Assembly: GCF_003045775.1 (NCBI RefSeq)
Contig: NZ_PXNS01000001.1
Coordinates: 248,001-312,000, forward strand
Source: Halomonas litopenaei
GTDB lineage: Bacteria > Pseudomonadota > Gammaproteobacteria > Pseudomonadales > Halomonadaceae
Direction: 5' to 3'
Length of the DNA: 64,000 nt
Below, in pieces: positions 51,165 through 59,425 of the stretch. Each line of letters opens with the position of its first letter. Positions within the stretch are counted from its first letter, which is position 1. Position numbers and translations under genes: made by a program. Below the pieces are notes generated by a model, which saw only the letters and a program-made list of their open reading frames with translations, was not told the DNA's origin and searched no databases.

Positions 51165-52325
51165 TCAAGGCATGGCGCGCTGGCGCAGGCCAATCAGCGC
51201 GGTGCGCAGGGCCTGGCCTGCGCGGTCGATGTCGTCTTCGCTGGTGAAGCGTCCGATGCTCAGGCGCAGCGAGGCCAGCGCCAGGCGGCGCGGCACCCCG
51301 ATGCCCTGGAGCACGTAGGACGGTTCGACGCTGGCCGAGTTGCACGCCGACCCGGTCGACAGGGCGATGTCGCGCAGCGCCATCAGCAGCGACTCGCCGT
51401 CGACGCCCTCGAAGCCGAGGTTGATGATGTTGGGCACCGAGGCCTCGAGGCGGGTGTTGCAGTGCACGCCGTCGAGATCGGCGATGGCCTCGAGCAGACG
51501 ATCCCGCAGGCTCTGGATACGTGCCTGATCGGCCTCGCCTTCGTTCGCCGCCAGCGCGAAGGCCTCGCCCATGCCGGCGATCTGGTGGGTCGCCAGGGTG
51601 CCGGAACGCATGCTGCGTTCGTGGCCGCCGCCGTGGATCAGCGCCTCAAGGCGAAGATCGGGGCTACGCCGCACATAGAGCGCGCCGATGCCCTTGGGGC
51701 CATAGGCCTTGTGGCCGGACAGCGACATCATGTCGACCTTGCTTCGCCCCACGTCGAGGTCGATGCGGCCCACCGCCTGGGCTGCGTCGACGTGGATCAT
51801 GGCGCCGTGGTCATGGGCCACCTCGGCCAGGGCGGCGATGTCATTGATGGTGCCGAGTTCGTTGTTCACCGCCATCAACGATACCAGCACGGTGTCGGGG
51901 CGCATGGCCTCGGCCAGCTGGCCAGGGCTGACGCTTCCGTCGGTCTGGGGCGTCAGCCAGGTGACGTCAAAGCCCTCTTGCTCCGCCGCCTTGGCGGTAT
52001 CGATGACCGCCTTGTGCTCGATGATGGAGGTGACCAGGTGGCGGCCCTTGTCGCGGTTGGCCCTGAGGAAGCCGGTAATGGCCAGATTGTCCGCCTCGGT
52101 GGCGCCGCTGGTCCAGACGATCTCTCGCGGGTCGGCCTTGATCAGGTCGGCGACCTGGCGCCGGCCGTTTTCCACCGCCTGCTCGGCCAGCCAGCCGGGC
52201 ATATGGCTGCGCGACGCCGGGTTGGCGAAGGTGCCCTCGAGGGTCAGGTGCCGACTCATGACCTCGGCGACACGGGGGTCGACCGGGGTGGTAGCGGCGT
52301 AGTCGAGATAGACGGGTGAAGTCAT
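51165..52325 (-). CDS. iscS: Cysteine desulfurase IscS
   Basis: IscS takes sulfur from cysteine for Fe-S clusters and tRNA thiolation. The 386-residue protein keeps K206 (PLP), H104 and the sulfur-carrying C328 (STGSACNSASVEPS), at the same numbers as the E. coli enzyme. It ends about 18 residues earlier than E. coli IscS (404), so the C-terminal tail that contacts IscU is missing. This matches the absence of iscU in the operon. It follows iscR and precedes iscA. Confidence 0.95.
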   Translation of the reverse strand: MTSPVYLDYAATTPVDPRVAEVMSRHLTLEGTFANPASRSHMPGWLAEQAVENGRRQVADLIKADPREIVWTSGATEADNLAITGFLRANRDKGRHLVTSIIEHKAVIDTAKAAEQEGFDVTWLTPQTDGSVSPGQLAEAMRPDTVLVSLMAVNNELGTINDIAALAEVAHDHGAMIHVDAAQAVGRIDLDVGRSKVDMMSLSGHKAYGPKGIGALYVRRSPDLRLEALIHGGGHERSMRSGTLATHQIAGMGEAFALAANEGEADQARIQSLRDRLLEAIADLDGVHCNTRLEASVPNIINLGFEGVDGESLLMALRDIALSTGSACNSASVEPSYVLQGIGVPRRLALASLRLSIGRFTSEDDIDRAGQALRTALIGLRQRAMP

Positions 52326-52366
52326 GGCGATGTCATCGTTGGCGGGCAGAGGGGCGAAAGTCTAGC

Positions 52367-52837
52367 TCAGGGCGCCGAGGTCACAATGTCGTCGTTGTGC
52401 TGGCGACGGCGCTGACGCCCGGCGATCTCGGCGATCTCCTGGCGCTCGGCCAGCTCGCCCAGGGTGACCCCGTCGAGGAAGTCCTGGATGCGCTCGGACA
52501 GCTCGAACCACAGGTGATGGGTCAGGCAGGTGTCGCCCTTCTGGCAGTCGGACAGACCGCCACAGCGGGTGGTGTCCACCGACTCCTTGACCGCATCGAT
52601 GACCCGGGCCACCGAGATGGACGCTGCCGGCTCCGCCAGCAGGTAGCCACCGCCTGGCCCGCGCACGCTGTCGACCAGGCCGGCGCGCCGCAGGCGGGCG
52701 AACAGCTGCTCGAGGTAGGACAGCGAGATCTGCTGACGCCGAGCGATGTCGGCCAGGCAGATCGGGCCCTGGTCGGCGTTGACCGCCATGTCGAGCATGG
52801 CGGTGACAGCGTAGCGTCCCTTGGTGGTCAGGCGCAT
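52367..52837 (-). CDS. iscR: Iron-sulfur cluster regulator IscR
   Basis: IscR is an Rrf2-family repressor/activator that senses cluster supply through a [2Fe-2S] cluster. The 156-residue protein has the winged helix ([34 protein letters not shown]) and the cluster ligands C92, C98, C104 with H107. The ATG at 52837 was chosen as the family start. Its promoter at 52924-52953 overlaps a close match to a type 1 IscR site, so autorepression is expected. Confidence 0.95.
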   Translation of the reverse strand: MRLTTKGRYAVTAMLDMAVNADQGPICLADIARRQQISLSYLEQLFARLRRAGLVDSVRGPGGGYLLAEPAASISVARVIDAVKESVDTTRCGGLSDCQKGDTCLTHHLWFELSERIQDFLDGVTLGELAERQEIAEIAGRQRRRQHNDDIVTSAP

Positions 52838-52923
52838 GGGGCGAACCCTCGACGCCGACATGGGTCGGCGGTCCGGAAAGTGTGGGCGTGGTCGGTAGCC
52901 GACGACGCTTGGATCAAAGCGAT

Positions 52924-52957
52924 ATTATGGGAAAGACCGAGTGTCGTGGTCAACTAT
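52924..52957 (-). promoter_or_regulatory. iscR promoter with type 1 IscR-binding site
   Basis: On the minus strand, TTGACC (52953-52948) and CATAAT (52929-52924) are 18 bp apart. The 25 bases 52957-52933 match the type 1 IscR motif at its conserved ends (ATAGTTGAC and ACTCGGT). The site overlaps the cysE stop codon at 52954-52956. Confidence 0.7.
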
Positions 52958-53991
52958 TGGCGCCGTGCCGTCGTCGCCTCGTCTTCCCGCTCGGCCCCGT
53001 GCTCGGCGTCATTGGCCGTCTCGCTGCCGCCGGCACTGTCCTTGTCGGTGGTGCCTGGGTCGGAGGTGTCTGGGTCGGAGGTGCCTTGGGCGGAGATGCC
53101 TGGCCCGACGTCTTCATTGCCGCTGGCGCTTTCGTTGCCGCTGGTGGCGGTGTCGGAGCCCAGGATATCGGCGTTGGCGTCACGCCCGATCACCGGCGCG
53201 CAGGCGCGGTCGACGTCTTCCAGTATCTCGGCGAAGTCCTCGTCGCGAATTTCCGGCATCTGGCCGTCGCGGTAGCTGTGGTCCAGTTGCCTCAGGGTCT
53301 TGCACATGCCGCTGATGCGTTCATCCACCGCGTGCATATGGTCGAGCATGGCCTGCATCGACTTGGCCACCGGGTCGGGCATGTCCTGGCTCATGCCGTA
53401 GGCGTCGAAGCCGAATTTCTGGCACATCGCCTCGCGACGGGCCGGGTCGACCTCGAGGCCCGGGTCGCTGTCCGGGTCGCGGCGCTGGACGATCTTGCCG
53501 GGGATGCCGACCACGGTGGCGCCGGCCGGGACTTCCTTGGTGACCACCGCGTTGGAGCCGACCTTGGCGCCAGCGCCGACGGTGAAGGGGCCGAGAATCT
53601 TGGCGCCGGCACCGACGATCACGCCGTCCTCCAGGGTCGGGTGACGCTTGCCCTTGTTCCAGCTGGTGCCGCCCAGGGTCACGCCCTGGTAGAGGGTGAC
53701 ATCGTCGCCGACGATGGTGGTCTCGCCGATCACCACGCCCATGCCGTGGTCGATGAAGAAGCGCCGGCCGATGGTGGCACCGGGGTGGATCTCGATGCCG
53801 GTGAACCAGCGGCCCAGCGTCGACAGGGTACGCGCGATCCATTTGAGATTGCGCTTCCACAGCTGGTGGGAGATCCGGTGCAGCAGCAATGCGTGAAGGC
53901 CAGGATAGTTGGTCAGGACTTCAAGAAAGTTGCGCGCCGCCGGATCCCTGGCAAATACGCTGTTGATGTCTTCGCGTAGGCGTTGAAACAT
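52954..53991 (-). CDS. cysE: Serine O-acetyltransferase with long acidic tail
   Basis: CysE makes O-acetylserine, the sulfide acceptor in cysteine synthesis. The 345-residue protein has the EpsC/CysE core in residues 1-170: [20 protein letters not shown] and the hexapeptide repeats YQGVTLGGT and [11 protein letters not shown]. From about 270 it has a low-complexity Ser/Thr/Asp/Glu/Gly tail encoded by 15-bp-like repeats, not seen in the usual enzyme. It lies upstream of iscR on the same strand, the trmJ-cysE-iscR order known from many bacteria. Confidence 0.93.
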   Translation of the reverse strand: MFQRLREDINSVFARDPAARNFLEVLTNYPGLHALLLHRISHQLWKRNLKWIARTLSTLGRWFTGIEIHPGATIGRRFFIDHGMGVVIGETTIVGDDVTLYQGVTLGGTSWNKGKRHPTLEDGVIVGAGAKILGPFTVGAGAKVGSNAVVTKEVPAGATVVGIPGKIVQRRDPDSDPGLEVDPARREAMCQKFGFDAYGMSQDMPDPVAKSMQAMLDHMHAVDERISGMCKTLRQLDHSYRDGQMPEIRDEDFAEILEDVDRACAPVIGRDANADILGSDTATSGNESASGNEDVGPGISAQGTSDPDTSDPGTTDKDSAGGSETANDAEHGAEREDEATTARRQ

Positions 53992-54170
53992 GCGGCGGTC
54001 CCTGAGTCGGTCAAGAGAATCATAGTGGGGGCTGGTGGTGGGCCATTCAAGCCTGCCACCTGTCGAGTCAGTGATCTGGTGCAGCTCAGCGGCTCGAAGG
54101 TGGACGCCGTGTCGCTCCAGAGCCGCCGGCCTGGCGCTGATCCTGCTGTTGGTTCTGTTGTCGGTTCGGG

Positions 54171-55019
54171 CTAGTCCTGGGCCGGCTTCTGGCCCTGGTG
54201 CGTGTCATGTTCTTGCTGTAATTCCGGCTCGCTTTCGCGGGCGCCCAGCGCCTGGCCGCCTGCGGCCTTCTCGGTGGCACTGAGGATGCCACGCAGGATG
54301 TTGAGCTCCATGCGTTCGGGGCGCGAGCGCAGGATCACTCGGCGCAGCCTGGCCATCAATTGGCGAGGCTTCGCCGGGTCGTGGAAGCCGATGGTGATCA
54401 GCGCGCGTTCCAGATGAGCGAAATAGTGCTCCAGCTCCTCGTGGCTGGCCAGTGGCTGCGCTTCTTCCTCATCGTCCTGTGCCGGGCCTGGCTTATTCTG
54501 GGTCTGGGTCTGGGTCTGGGTCTGGGCCAGCCAGGCAAGGCGGCATTCGTAGGCCAGCACCTGCACCGCCGCGGCCAGGTTCAGCGAGCTGAAGTCGGGA
54601 TTGGTGGGGATGTGGACGTGGGCGTGGCAGCGTTGCAGTTCGGCGTTGGACAGACCGCTGTCCTCGCGGCCGAAGACCAGCGCGATGCGGGCCTCGGGCG
54701 TGGCCAGCTCGGCAGGCAGGCGCTCGCCCAGCTCACGCGGGGTGATCATCGGCCAGGGCAAAGTGCGCGAGCGCGCGCTGGCTCCCACCACCAGGGTGCA
54801 GTCGGTGACTGCCTGCTCAAGGCTGTCGACCACCCGAGCGTCGTGGACCAGGGCATCTGCCCCGGAGGCGCGGGACACACTGTCGGCGGTGATGACCTCG
54901 CAGCGTGGTGCGACCAGGGCCAGATCGGCGAGTCCCATATTGTGCATGGCGCGGGCGGTGGCGCCGATATTGCCGGGGTGGCTGGTGCCGATGAGAACGA
55001 TGCGAATGCGCTCGAGCAT
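54171..55019 (-). CDS. trmJ: tRNA (cytidine/uridine-2'-O)-methyltransferase TrmJ
   Basis: TrmJ methylates the 2'-O of position 32 in tRNAs. The 282-residue SPOUT-class protein begins [20 protein letters not shown] and has [19 protein letters not shown] and [21 protein letters not shown], the knotted cofactor-binding region. A run of QT dipeptides (encoded by a CTGGGT-type hexanucleotide repeat at 54496-54526) sits in the linker before the C-terminal domain. It is divergent from suhB. Confidence 0.94.
   Translation of the reverse strand: MLERIRIVLIGTSHPGNIGATARAMHNMGLADLALVAPRCEVITADSVSRASGADALVHDARVVDSLEQAVTDCTLVVGASARSRTLPWPMITPRELGERLPAELATPEARIALVFGREDSGLSNAELQRCHAHVHIPTNPDFSSLNLAAAVQVLAYECRLAWLAQTQTQTQTQNKPGPAQDDEEEAQPLASHEELEHYFAHLERALITIGFHDPAKPRQLMARLRRVILRSRPERMELNILRGILSATEKAAGGQALGARESEPELQQEHDTHQGQKPAQD
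54496..54526. repeat. Hexanucleotide microsatellite in trmJ
   Basis: About five consecutive copies of TCTGGG (read on the plus strand) encode a QT repeat in the TrmJ linker. Copy-number change would keep the frame. Confidence 0.88.
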
Positions 55020-55262
55020 GGAAGATCCTGTAACGACGCGGCGGGTTGATGCGGTGGTTGGTGCAGTGGTCCATTCAATGACCGATGCAAGGGCGCTGAT
55101 GGCGGACCGGTCGGCAGCGCCAGGGGCGCCAGTCTAGCATGGGTAGATGCGCGCTGGGGCGAAGTGCGTGGCATTCATGCCCGTGGTCTGCTAGGATTCG
55201 CGCCGAGTCAGTTCCCCACGTCGACTCCGTTCTTTAACACCACCGACTCCCAAGGCCCGATC

Positions 55263-56087
55263 ATGCATCCGATGGTCCAGTACGCCCTGCGCGCTGCCCG
55301 CAGCGCCGGCGAACAGTTTCTGCGCATTCGCGAACGAATCGAGAATGCCCACGACGAGCACAACCTCGACCGTCTGCTCGAGGACACCGCTCGCAACGCC
55401 GAATCCCTGATTACCCGCCAGCTGACCCGCGGTTATCCCCAGCACGGGGTCGTCGGTCGCTACACGCCCCACCGTGCCGGTGAAGGCGAAGGCGCGGATA
55501 TCCTGTGGCGCATCGAACCCTTCCACGGTTACTCGAACCTGAGTGTGGCGTCCCCTGAGTTCGCCCTGTCCGTGGTATGTCTGATCAAGGGCCGTCCGGA
55601 GCACGCGGTGGTGATCTGCCCCTTCAGCGATGACGAATACCTTGCCAGCCGTGGCCGTGGCGCCCAGCTCAATGGCAAGCGTCTGCGTGTGTCCAAGATC
55701 AAGAGCGCCGCTGGCGCCCGCCTGTCGCTGGGGCTTCCCGATACCTACCTGCGCTCGCGTTTTCTGCCGACCTACCTGACCCTGGTGCAGCAGCTCGGCC
55801 CCCAGGCCGAACAGCTTCAAGCCAGCGCCTGTGGCCTGCTCGACATGGCCCGTCTGGCCGCCGGTCGTGCAGACGCCGCCTTCGTGCTGGGGGTCGAGGA
55901 GCAGGACCTGGACATCGGTTCGCTGCTGCTCAAGGAGTCCGGTGCCCTGATCGGCACCCCGGATGGCCAGCCCTCGGTGCGTATCGAAGGCGCCCTGATG
56001 GCCGCCAACCCGCGCCTGTTCAAGGCGCTGATCAAGCAGCTTGCGCCCCACGTGCACACGGCGCCCAGTCAGCCCGAAGAGGACTGA
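55263..56087 (+). CDS. suhB: SuhB-like inositol monophosphatase homologue, metal site degenerate
   Basis: SuhB is an IMPase-fold protein; in E. coli it also acts, independently of catalysis, in the rRNA transcription antitermination complex. The 274-residue product aligns along its length (MHPMVQYALRAARSAGEQFL, LNGKRLR, AAGRADAAFVL). The metal-site motifs have changed: the EE pair reads G65-R66, the DPLDGTTNF motif reads EPFHGYSNL with E85 and H88, and only D215 remains. The frame is intact. Catalysis is unlikely; the antitermination role may have been kept. ATG 55263 was chosen. Confidence 0.85.
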   Translation: MHPMVQYALRAARSAGEQFLRIRERIENAHDEHNLDRLLEDTARNAESLITRQLTRGYPQHGVVGRYTPHRAGEGEGADILWRIEPFHGYSNLSVASPEFALSVVCLIKGRPEHAVVICPFSDDEYLASRGRGAQLNGKRLRVSKIKSAAGARLSLGLPDTYLRSRFLPTYLTLVQQLGPQAEQLQASACGLLDMARLAAGRADAAFVLGVEEQDLDIGSLLLKESGALIGTPDGQPSVRIEGALMAANPRLFKALIKQLAPHVHTAPSQPEED

Positions 56088-56136
56088 TTCGGCACCGCTC
56101 GCGCGAGCGAGCGGTGATCGTGACGCCGTCACAGCA

Positions 56137-56165
56137 ACGCCCCCGCGGCCAGGCCGCGGGGGCGT
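56137..56165. terminator. Hairpin after suhB
   Basis: A 13-bp stem (ACGCCCCCGCGGC and complement) with a 3-nt loop, 50 bp past suhB and 39 bp past the stop of the convergent siderophore-binding gene. The T tract is absent on both strands. Confidence 0.65.
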
Positions 56166-56203
56166 CATTCGATGTTAGTGCAGTGAGTTTGGTGTGACCG
56201 TGG

Positions 56204-57049
56204 TCAGGGCGCCAGCGCGGCCACCACCTCTTCGACCTGGAGGCGGGTGCTGTCCAGGCCCTGGCCGGCCAGATACCAGAGTCGCGGCGAGCCGACGGCG
56301 ATTGCCAGATCGTCACCGACGGCCTGCGTCAGCGCCTCGACATCGAGAGGCGTCTGGCCGATGGCGGCGCTGCGGTCCACCACCCACACCAGGTCGGGCT
56401 GGGTGGCGGCGATCTGCGCCGGCGTCAGCGGTGTGAAGGTGCGCTCACCACGCGTCACGCTCTCGACGTTCTCGGGAAGTTCGGGCGAGGCCAGTCCCAT
56501 CAGGTCATGCACGACGGCGTTGTGCTGGACGATAAGCTTTCCGTCGTTGTGGACGACCACCAGTACCTTCGGCGTCCCGCTGATCTCGGCCAACTGCTGA
56601 TCGAGCGCCTGGCGCAGGTCCGCAAGCGCCTGCTCACCCGCTTGCTGTGCATCGAACAGCGCAGCCAGATCGTCGACCCGATGTTCGAGCTGGTCCCAGG
56701 CGTCCTCGCCCTCGGTCGCCACGGCGTAGACCGGGGCAAGAGCTTCCAGATTCTCGCGTTCGGCTTCCAGGCGCCCGCTGATCAGGATGGCATCGGGTGA
56801 CAGCGACTCAAGGGCCTCCATGTCGGCGACCTTGAGGGTGCCCACGTCGGTGAAAGCGTCGTCGGCATAGTCGGACAGATAGTCGGGAAGCGTTGCCTGG
56901 GCGACACCGGCGATACGCTCGCGCTGCGCCAGGTTGTCGAGGATGTCCAGGGCCGCGTAGTCGAGGGCGACGACCCTTTCCGGCACCGGTTGCGCCCAGG
57001 CCTGGGCAGTGACGCTGAGCAGGGCGGCGATGGCGAGAGGCTTGTACAT
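56204..57049 (-). CDS. Ferric siderophore ABC transporter substrate-binding protein
   Basis: The 281-residue protein has a cleavable signal (MYKPLAIAALLSVTAQAWA) and a FatB/CeuE/YclQ-like periplasmic fold: RVVALDYAALDILDNLA, then YLSDYADDAFTDVGTLKVADME and SPDAILISGR. Such proteins deliver iron-loaded siderophores or haem to an ABC permease. No permease or ATPase genes are adjacent, so it is an orphan here. ATG 57049 has GGAG upstream. A strong Fur-box-like palindrome is 9 bp upstream, so repression by Fur is likely. The substrate is unknown. Confidence 0.85.
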   Translation of the reverse strand: MYKPLAIAALLSVTAQAWAQPVPERVVALDYAALDILDNLAQRERIAGVAQATLPDYLSDYADDAFTDVGTLKVADMEALESLSPDAILISGRLEAERENLEALAPVYAVATEGEDAWDQLEHRVDDLAALFDAQQAGEQALADLRQALDQQLAEISGTPKVLVVVHNDGKLIVQHNAVVHDLMGLASPELPENVESVTRGERTFTPLTPAQIAATQPDLVWVVDRSAAIGQTPLDVEALTQAVGDDLAIAVGSPRLWYLAGQGLDSTRLQVEEVVAALAP

Positions 57050-57057
57050 GCTTTCTC

Positions 57058-57078
57058 CATTGATAATCATTTTCAATG
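57058..57078 (-). promoter_or_regulatory. Fur box upstream of the siderophore-binding protein gene
   Basis: CATTGATAATCATTTTCAATG contains the Fur consensus core (GATAATCATTTTC) and is flanked by a 6-bp dyad CATTGA/TCAATG. It ends 9 bp before the start codon and overlaps the leader. Confidence 0.82.
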
Positions 57079-57166
57079 GAGATGTTATCGCAAATGCTCG
57101 GGCAAAGGGGGAGCGTCGCCGTGCTACGTTGCGTTGCGTACTGGCGAACGCTCCCTGGCGCTGGGT

Positions 57167-58222
57167 TCAGGAACCCTGGCTGGCCGGGTCGCCGGAGTCT
57201 GTCTTGGCTGACCTGCCTTGTCGACGCTGGGTCCAGCGCTGCTTGGCGTACTTGCGCATATTGGTGACGTTGTCGGTCTCGTCGACGATATCCTGGCCGA
57301 GCACCGTCTCGATCACGTCCTCCATGGTGATCAGCCCCACCCAGGTGCCATGGTCGTCATACACCACCGCCAGATGCTGACGATCCCTGAGCATCATGGT
57401 GAAGACATGCTCGACGCTGTCGTCGGCCTGTACCGAGGGGGCGTCCTGCATGATCTCTTTCATGTCCACGGATTCATCCGCCTGGTAGGCGTCGGCCTTG
57501 TGCACATAGCCGATGGCCTGCTCGCCGCCGTCCATCACCGGAAAGCGGGTGAACGGCGAGCGCACCAGTTCCTGTTCGAACTGGGCCACGGTCATCGATG
57601 GGCGCACCGTGACGCACACGGTTCTTGGCGTCATCACCTTGCTGATCTTGATCTCGTGAAGGTTGAGGATGTTGGTGATGGTTCTGGCTTCGTCCTGGTC
57701 CAGTGCCTTCTCGTCCAGGCCGATACGTGCCAGCGCCTTGATCTCGCCACGCATGTCGGCGTCGGCGGCATTGCCGCCGATGCGCTGGGTGATCTGTTCG
57801 GACATCCAGATGAATGGCTTGAGGAGCAGGATCAGGGTGTTGAGGATGGGCGGCAGCCAGGGCGACAGCTGGCGCCAGAAGGTGGCGCCGATGGTCTTGG
57901 GAATGATCTCCGAGAGGATCAGGATGGCCAGCGTCATCACCGCCGAGGCGACGCCCAGCCAGGCCTCGCCGAAGACCACCGCGACCTGGGCGCCGACGCC
58001 GGTGGCGCCAACGGTGTGGGCGATGGTGTTGAGCGTCAGGATAGCCGCCAGCGGGCGATCGATATCCCGCTTGAGGGCGTTCAGCTTCTTGTGCAGCGGC
58101 TCGTTGGTCTCCTGGACCTGGGCGATATAGCTCGGTGTCAGCGACAGGATGGCCGCTTCCAGTACCGAACACAGGAAGGAGGCGCCGATGGACAGTACGG
58201 CAAAGGCGATCAGCAGGAACAT
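57167..58222 (-). CDS. CNNM/CorC-family CBS-domain membrane protein
   Basis: The 351-residue protein has the DUF21 (CNNM) transmembrane domain in residues 1-165 (FLCSVLEAAILSLTPSYIAQ, ILSEIIPKTIGATFWRQLSP) and a pair of CBS domains at about 185-320 (SKVMTPRTVCVTVRPSM, GLITMEDVIETVLG). Such proteins are linked to magnesium or cobalt efflux, or to ion homeostasis. It lies upstream of the siderophore-binding gene with 117 bp between them, a gap that contains the Fur box. Confidence 0.88.
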   Translation of the reverse strand: MFLLIAFAVLSIGASFLCSVLEAAILSLTPSYIAQVQETNEPLHKKLNALKRDIDRPLAAILTLNTIAHTVGATGVGAQVAVVFGEAWLGVASAVMTLAILILSEIIPKTIGATFWRQLSPWLPPILNTLILLLKPFIWMSEQITQRIGGNAADADMRGEIKALARIGLDEKALDQDEARTITNILNLHEIKISKVMTPRTVCVTVRPSMTVAQFEQELVRSPFTRFPVMDGGEQAIGYVHKADAYQADESVDMKEIMQDAPSVQADDSVEHVFTMMLRDRQHLAVVYDDHGTWVGLITMEDVIETVLGQDIVDETDNVTNMRKYAKQRWTQRRQGRSAKTDSGDPASQGS

Positions 58223-58412
58223 GCGGCCTCGTCACGTTTTAATGGGGTGGATGACAAGCATGAAAGGGGGCGCTGGCCAGGGCAAGTGAAGGCGGGCATT
58301 TTCTGGAAGGAAACGACCTATCTCGCGTTGCGGCATGGTTTTCGAAGTGAACTGAGAGGCCGCCGACAGCGTTGCCGGCTCGCCGTGATCGGGCACCGAC
58401 CTCGGAAAGCAA

Positions 58413-58447
58413 GAGGCCCCGCCGTGGATGATCCACGACGGGGCCTC
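58413..58447 (-). terminator. Terminator downstream of secF
   Basis: A 9-bp stem (GAGGCCCCG and CGGGGCCTC) extended by 7 more base pairs after a one-base mismatch, 20 bp after the secF stop. The minus-strand continuation TTGCTTTCC is weakly U-rich. Confidence 0.7.
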
Positions 58448-58467
58448 GAGGGGCAGTTGCGGTGATA

Positions 58468-59391
58468 TCAGGGCAGCTGCTCTTCCTCGGCGTCTTCCTT
58501 CTTCTCCGGGATCAGGTCGCGGCGCTGAAGCTTGAGCTTGATCAGCAGGGCCGCCGCCACGTAGATCGACGAGAAGGTACCCACGCCGATACCGATCAGC
58601 AGGGCCACCGAGAAGTTGTGGATCATGTCGCCACCGAGCCAGGCCAGCGCCAGCAGTACCAGCAGGGTGGTACCGGAGGTCGCCAGGGTGCGGGACAGGG
58701 TCTGGTTGATCGCCTCGTTGAAGATCGCCGGCATGTCGTCGATACGCGACTTGCGGATATTCTCGCGGATACGGTCATAGACCACGATGGTGTCGTTGAG
58801 CGAGTAGCCGATCACCGCCAGCACGGCGGCCAGCACCGTCAGGTCGAACTCCATCTGGAACAGCGAGAAGGCGCCGACCACGATGATCACGTCATGGACC
58901 AGTGCCAGCAGTGCGCCGATGGCGAACTTGTACTGGAAGCGGAAGGCCACGTAGAGCATGACCACGCCGAGGGCGACGAGCATGCCGAGACCGCTCTGGT
59001 CACGCAGTTGACCGCCGACCTGGGCACCGACGAATTCGGCACGCACCAGGTCCACCTGGGCGCCGCCCTGGGCCAGCAGGCCCACGACCTGGTCGCCGAC
59101 GTTGGCCTCGAAGGTCTGCTGCAGACGAATCAGCACCTCATTGGCGGCGCCGAAGGTCTGTACCGAGATGTCATTGAAGCCGGCTCCCTCGAGGGCGCCG
59201 CGCACGCTGTCCAGCGCCGGGGCGGTGGCGTAGCGGACTTCGACCAGGGTGCCGCCGGTGAAGTCGAGGCCCAGGGCCAGGCCCTGCACCACCAGCGACA
59301 CCAGTGAGACTAGGATCAGGATCGCCGATATAGCAAAGGCGATCTTGCGCTGGCCCATGAAGTCGAGATTCAGGTTGGTGAGGCGTTTCAT
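58468..59391 (-). CDS. secF: Protein translocase subunit SecF
   Basis: SecF works with SecD to use the proton-motive force in the later stages of Sec-dependent export. The 307-residue protein has six membrane segments, the periplasmic P1-like loop (LDFTGGTLVEVRYA) and SLNDTIVVYDRIREN and LSRTLATSGTTLLVLLALA, the RND-like signature regions. ATG 59391 is preceded by GGGGAGAGGG. The gene follows secD with 34 bp between. Confidence 0.97.
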   Translation of the reverse strand: MKRLTNLNLDFMGQRKIAFAISAILILVSLVSLVVQGLALGLDFTGGTLVEVRYATAPALDSVRGALEGAGFNDISVQTFGAANEVLIRLQQTFEANVGDQVVGLLAQGGAQVDLVRAEFVGAQVGGQLRDQSGLGMLVALGVVMLYVAFRFQYKFAIGALLALVHDVIIVVGAFSLFQMEFDLTVLAAVLAVIGYSLNDTIVVYDRIRENIRKSRIDDMPAIFNEAINQTLSRTLATSGTTLLVLLALAWLGGDMIHNFSVALLIGIGVGTFSSIYVAAALLIKLKLQRRDLIPEKKEDAEEEQLP

Positions 59392-59425
59392 ACCCTCTCC
59401 CCGTTGTGTGCAAGTGGACATGGGC

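Noticed and set aside
53985..54015. A second IscR-like site upstream of cysE (CTTGACCGACTCAGGGAC)
   Set aside because: Only the TTGAC part matches the motif; the flanks do not, and the position relative to the cysE start would not suit a promoter.
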